Origin: an uncultured Oscillospiraceae bacterium
GTDB lineage: Bacteria > Bacillota > Clostridia > Oscillospirales > Oscillospiraceae
Assembly: GCA_910584395.1 (NCBI GenBank)
Contig: CAJUAS010000002.1
Span: 1-64,000 of the forward strand
Direction of reading: 5' to 3'
Length of the DNA stretch: 64,000 bases
The notes below the pieces were generated by a model. It saw only the letters and a program-made list of their open reading frames with translations. It was not told the DNA's origin and did no database searches. Shown in pieces: positions 62,836-64,000 of this stretch (the stretch's first letter is position 1; each line of letters begins with the position of its first letter). The position numbers and the translations under genes were made by a program.

Positions 62836-62857
62836 GCATTTTTTGAAGTGCTATAAT
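62829..62857 (+). promoter_or_regulatory. Promoter of the stalk-domain gene, sharing its -35 with the divergent promoter
   Basis: TTGTCA (62829-62834), 17-base spacer, TATAAT (62852-62857). The -35 overlaps the minus-strand -35 (62835-62830) by five bases. Confidence 0.75.
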
Positions 62858-62889
62858 CAACTCACCAAATTTGAAGGAGGAGCTGTCTT

Positions 62890-64000
62890 ATGAAGAAGTT
62901 TACCCGCTGGTGGGTGTGCCTTGGGCTTTGTCTGGGCCTGTTGGCCTGCGGCGCGCTGGCCGCAGAGGGGGATATCTCCGTCCAGTTGGACGGCGCGCCC
63001 CTTGTCTTTACCGACGCCGTGCCTCAGGTAAAGGATCAGCGCACCTTTTTGCCCTTCCGCGCCGTGTTTGAGGCCATGGGCGCGGAGGTGGACAACGAGG
63101 GCAACGTCATTACCGCCGTGCGGGGGGATAAGACCCTCACCATGACCGTCGGCTCTGCCGAAGCCACCGTCACGCAGCAGGGCGTGACCACCTCCATCTC
63201 CATGGACGTCGCCCCCTATGTAGACGCGTCCACTTGGCGCACCTATGTCCCCGTCCGCTTTGCCGCGCAGGCCTTTGACTGTGCTGTGGGCTGGGATCAA
63301 ACCGCCCAGACCGCCGTCATCGTGGACACTGAGAAGCTGGTGACGGAGGCCATGGAGGGCAAGAGCTATACCTATCTGGAGAAGCTGGCCGCTATGGGGG
63401 AGAAATATAAGGAAGGCATCTGGGACATGGACGCGTCCTTTGACATGGATATGTCCATGCTGACCCTCCCCATGATGACCATGGACGGCGGAGTGAAGGG
63501 CGTCATGGCGGACAACGCCAAAATGGACATGACCATGAACATGAAGATGGACATGGACGGACTGCTGGCTATGACAGCCGCCATGGGCGCAGAGCAGCCC
63601 ACCCAAGAGGCGTTGGCCCAGTTTGAGGCCCTCAAGACCAAGGGAATGGACGTGTCCCTTCGCGGCGATATCAACGCCGGCAAGCTCTACATGAATATGG
63701 ATATGAGCGCGCTGGCCGGCGTCACCGAGAATATCCCCACCGCCGACGTCTGGTACGAGCTGGACATGGCCGCCCTCATGGAGCAGGCGGGGATGGACTG
63801 GAACGAGCTGATGGCCATGAGTGAAAACGCCAATACGCTGGACACGCTGGTTTCCGCCCTTGCCGCGACCCAGCCCAATGACGCGGCCGACGGCTACAAC
63901 GACCTGAAAAAGTCCTTCGACGACCTGTTCGCCGCCTTCGCCGATGACCACTTCCAGCTCTGGGGCTCAAAAGCGCCCTACCATGTCCACAGCTGCTCCA
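62890..64000 (+). CDS. Stalk-domain (copper amine oxidase N-terminal-like) secreted protein, Met/Asp-rich (partial)
   Basis: The gene runs off the right edge after 370 codons with no stop. Signal peptide 1-24 (cleavage near ALAAE). A CuAO-like stalk domain spans about 28-147 (RTFLPFRAVFEAMGAEV; RTYVPVRFAAQAFDCAVGWD). Residues 180-232 then contain 16 methionines in 53 positions, alternating with Asp, Lys, Thr and Asn (for example DMDMSM at 185-190 and KMDMTMNMKMDMD at 211-223). After that the protein continues with mixed helices. RBS AAGGAGG with ATG at 62890. The Met-rich part could bind copper or form an amphipathic sheet; no function is claimed. Confidence 0.85.
   Translation, partial: MKKFTRWWVCLGLCLGLLACGALAAEGDISVQLDGAPLVFTDAVPQVKDQRTFLPFRAVFEAMGAEVDNEGNVITAVRGDKTLTMTVGSAEATVTQQGVTTSISMDVAPYVDASTWRTYVPVRFAAQAFDCAVGWDQTAQTAVIVDTEKLVTEAMEGKSYTYLEKLAAMGEKYKEGIWDMDASFDMDMSMLTLPMMTMDGGVKGVMADNAKMDMTMNMKMDMDGLLAMTAAMGAEQPTQEALAQFEALKTKGMDVSLRGDINAGKLYMNMDMSALAGVTENIPTADVWYELDMAALMEQAGMDWNELMAMSENANTLDTLVSALAATQPNDAADGYNDLKKSFDDLFAAFADDHFQLWGSKAPYHVHSCS

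Overview
The window is bacterial chromosome from a GC-rich, spore-forming anaerobe of the class Clostridia, most probably Oscillospiraceae (Flavonifractor / Lawsonibacter / Intestinimonas / Oscillibacter neighbourhood). The evidence is a fused IspH-ribosomal protein S1 gene, sporulation genes (spoVB, gerW, dacF-like), a crotonyl-CoA to butyryl-CoA gene set (crt, hbd, bcd, etfBA), T-box leaders, rubrerythrin with a Fur/PerR-type regulator, and SLH-type surface protein anchoring. The assignment is from gene content only. Nearly all of the DNA is coding. I found no CRISPR array, prophage, insertion sequence or rRNA.

Layout. 1-9.4 kb: end of rpsR, cdd, a VanY-like carboxypeptidase, a DUF4173/HTH/DUF2975 membrane-regulator cluster, tRNA-Leu, a pyridoxamine kinase, spoVB, DUF4364, a PF06541 membrane protein, a TrmB-GNAT fusion and tRNA-Pro. 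9.4-10.6 kb: a decayed zone with a twice-deleted orotate phosphoribosyltransferase-like remnant and a truncated stalk-domain fragment. 10.6-16.4 kb: a formate/nitrite-type channel and a 1650-residue SLH surface protein. 16.5-30.7 kb: ECF S component, TrmH-type methylase, scpA-scpB-DUF2953-gerW-dacF-rluB, then RpiR-BaiN-cmk-plsC-ispH/rpsA and a PcrA-type helicase. 30.7-35.5 kb: a DNA glycosylase, a DMT exporter and a Trp-T-box-controlled trpXYZ-type ABC transporter. 35.5-45.3 kb (minus strand): murB-rapZ-yvcK-whiA-dnaE-cls-rluA. 45.4-49.2 kb: DUF378 and a lipoprotein-response regulator-histidine kinase operon. 49.3-54.2 kb: crt-hbd-bcd-etfB-etfA behind a Rex-like operator. 54.3-59.8 kb: ireB, pheST behind a Phe T-box, and purA with a structured leader. 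59.8-64 kb: a small lipoprotein, a Fur/PerR-type regulator plus rubrerythrin, an SPFH-RHH pair, and a stalk-domain protein cut by the window end.

How the parts work together. The butyrate genes are probably tuned to NADH/NAD+ through Rex. Two amino-acid circuits (Trp uptake, Phe-tRNA charging) read uncharged tRNA directly. The murB-rapZ-yvcK-whiA block links envelope synthesis and division control to replication (dnaE). The least explained parts are the SPFH-RHH operon with a tandem palindromic operator inside its promoter, back-to-back with a methionine-rich stalk-domain gene; the DxDxDG lipoprotein co-transcribed with a two-component system; and the TrmB-GNAT fusion.
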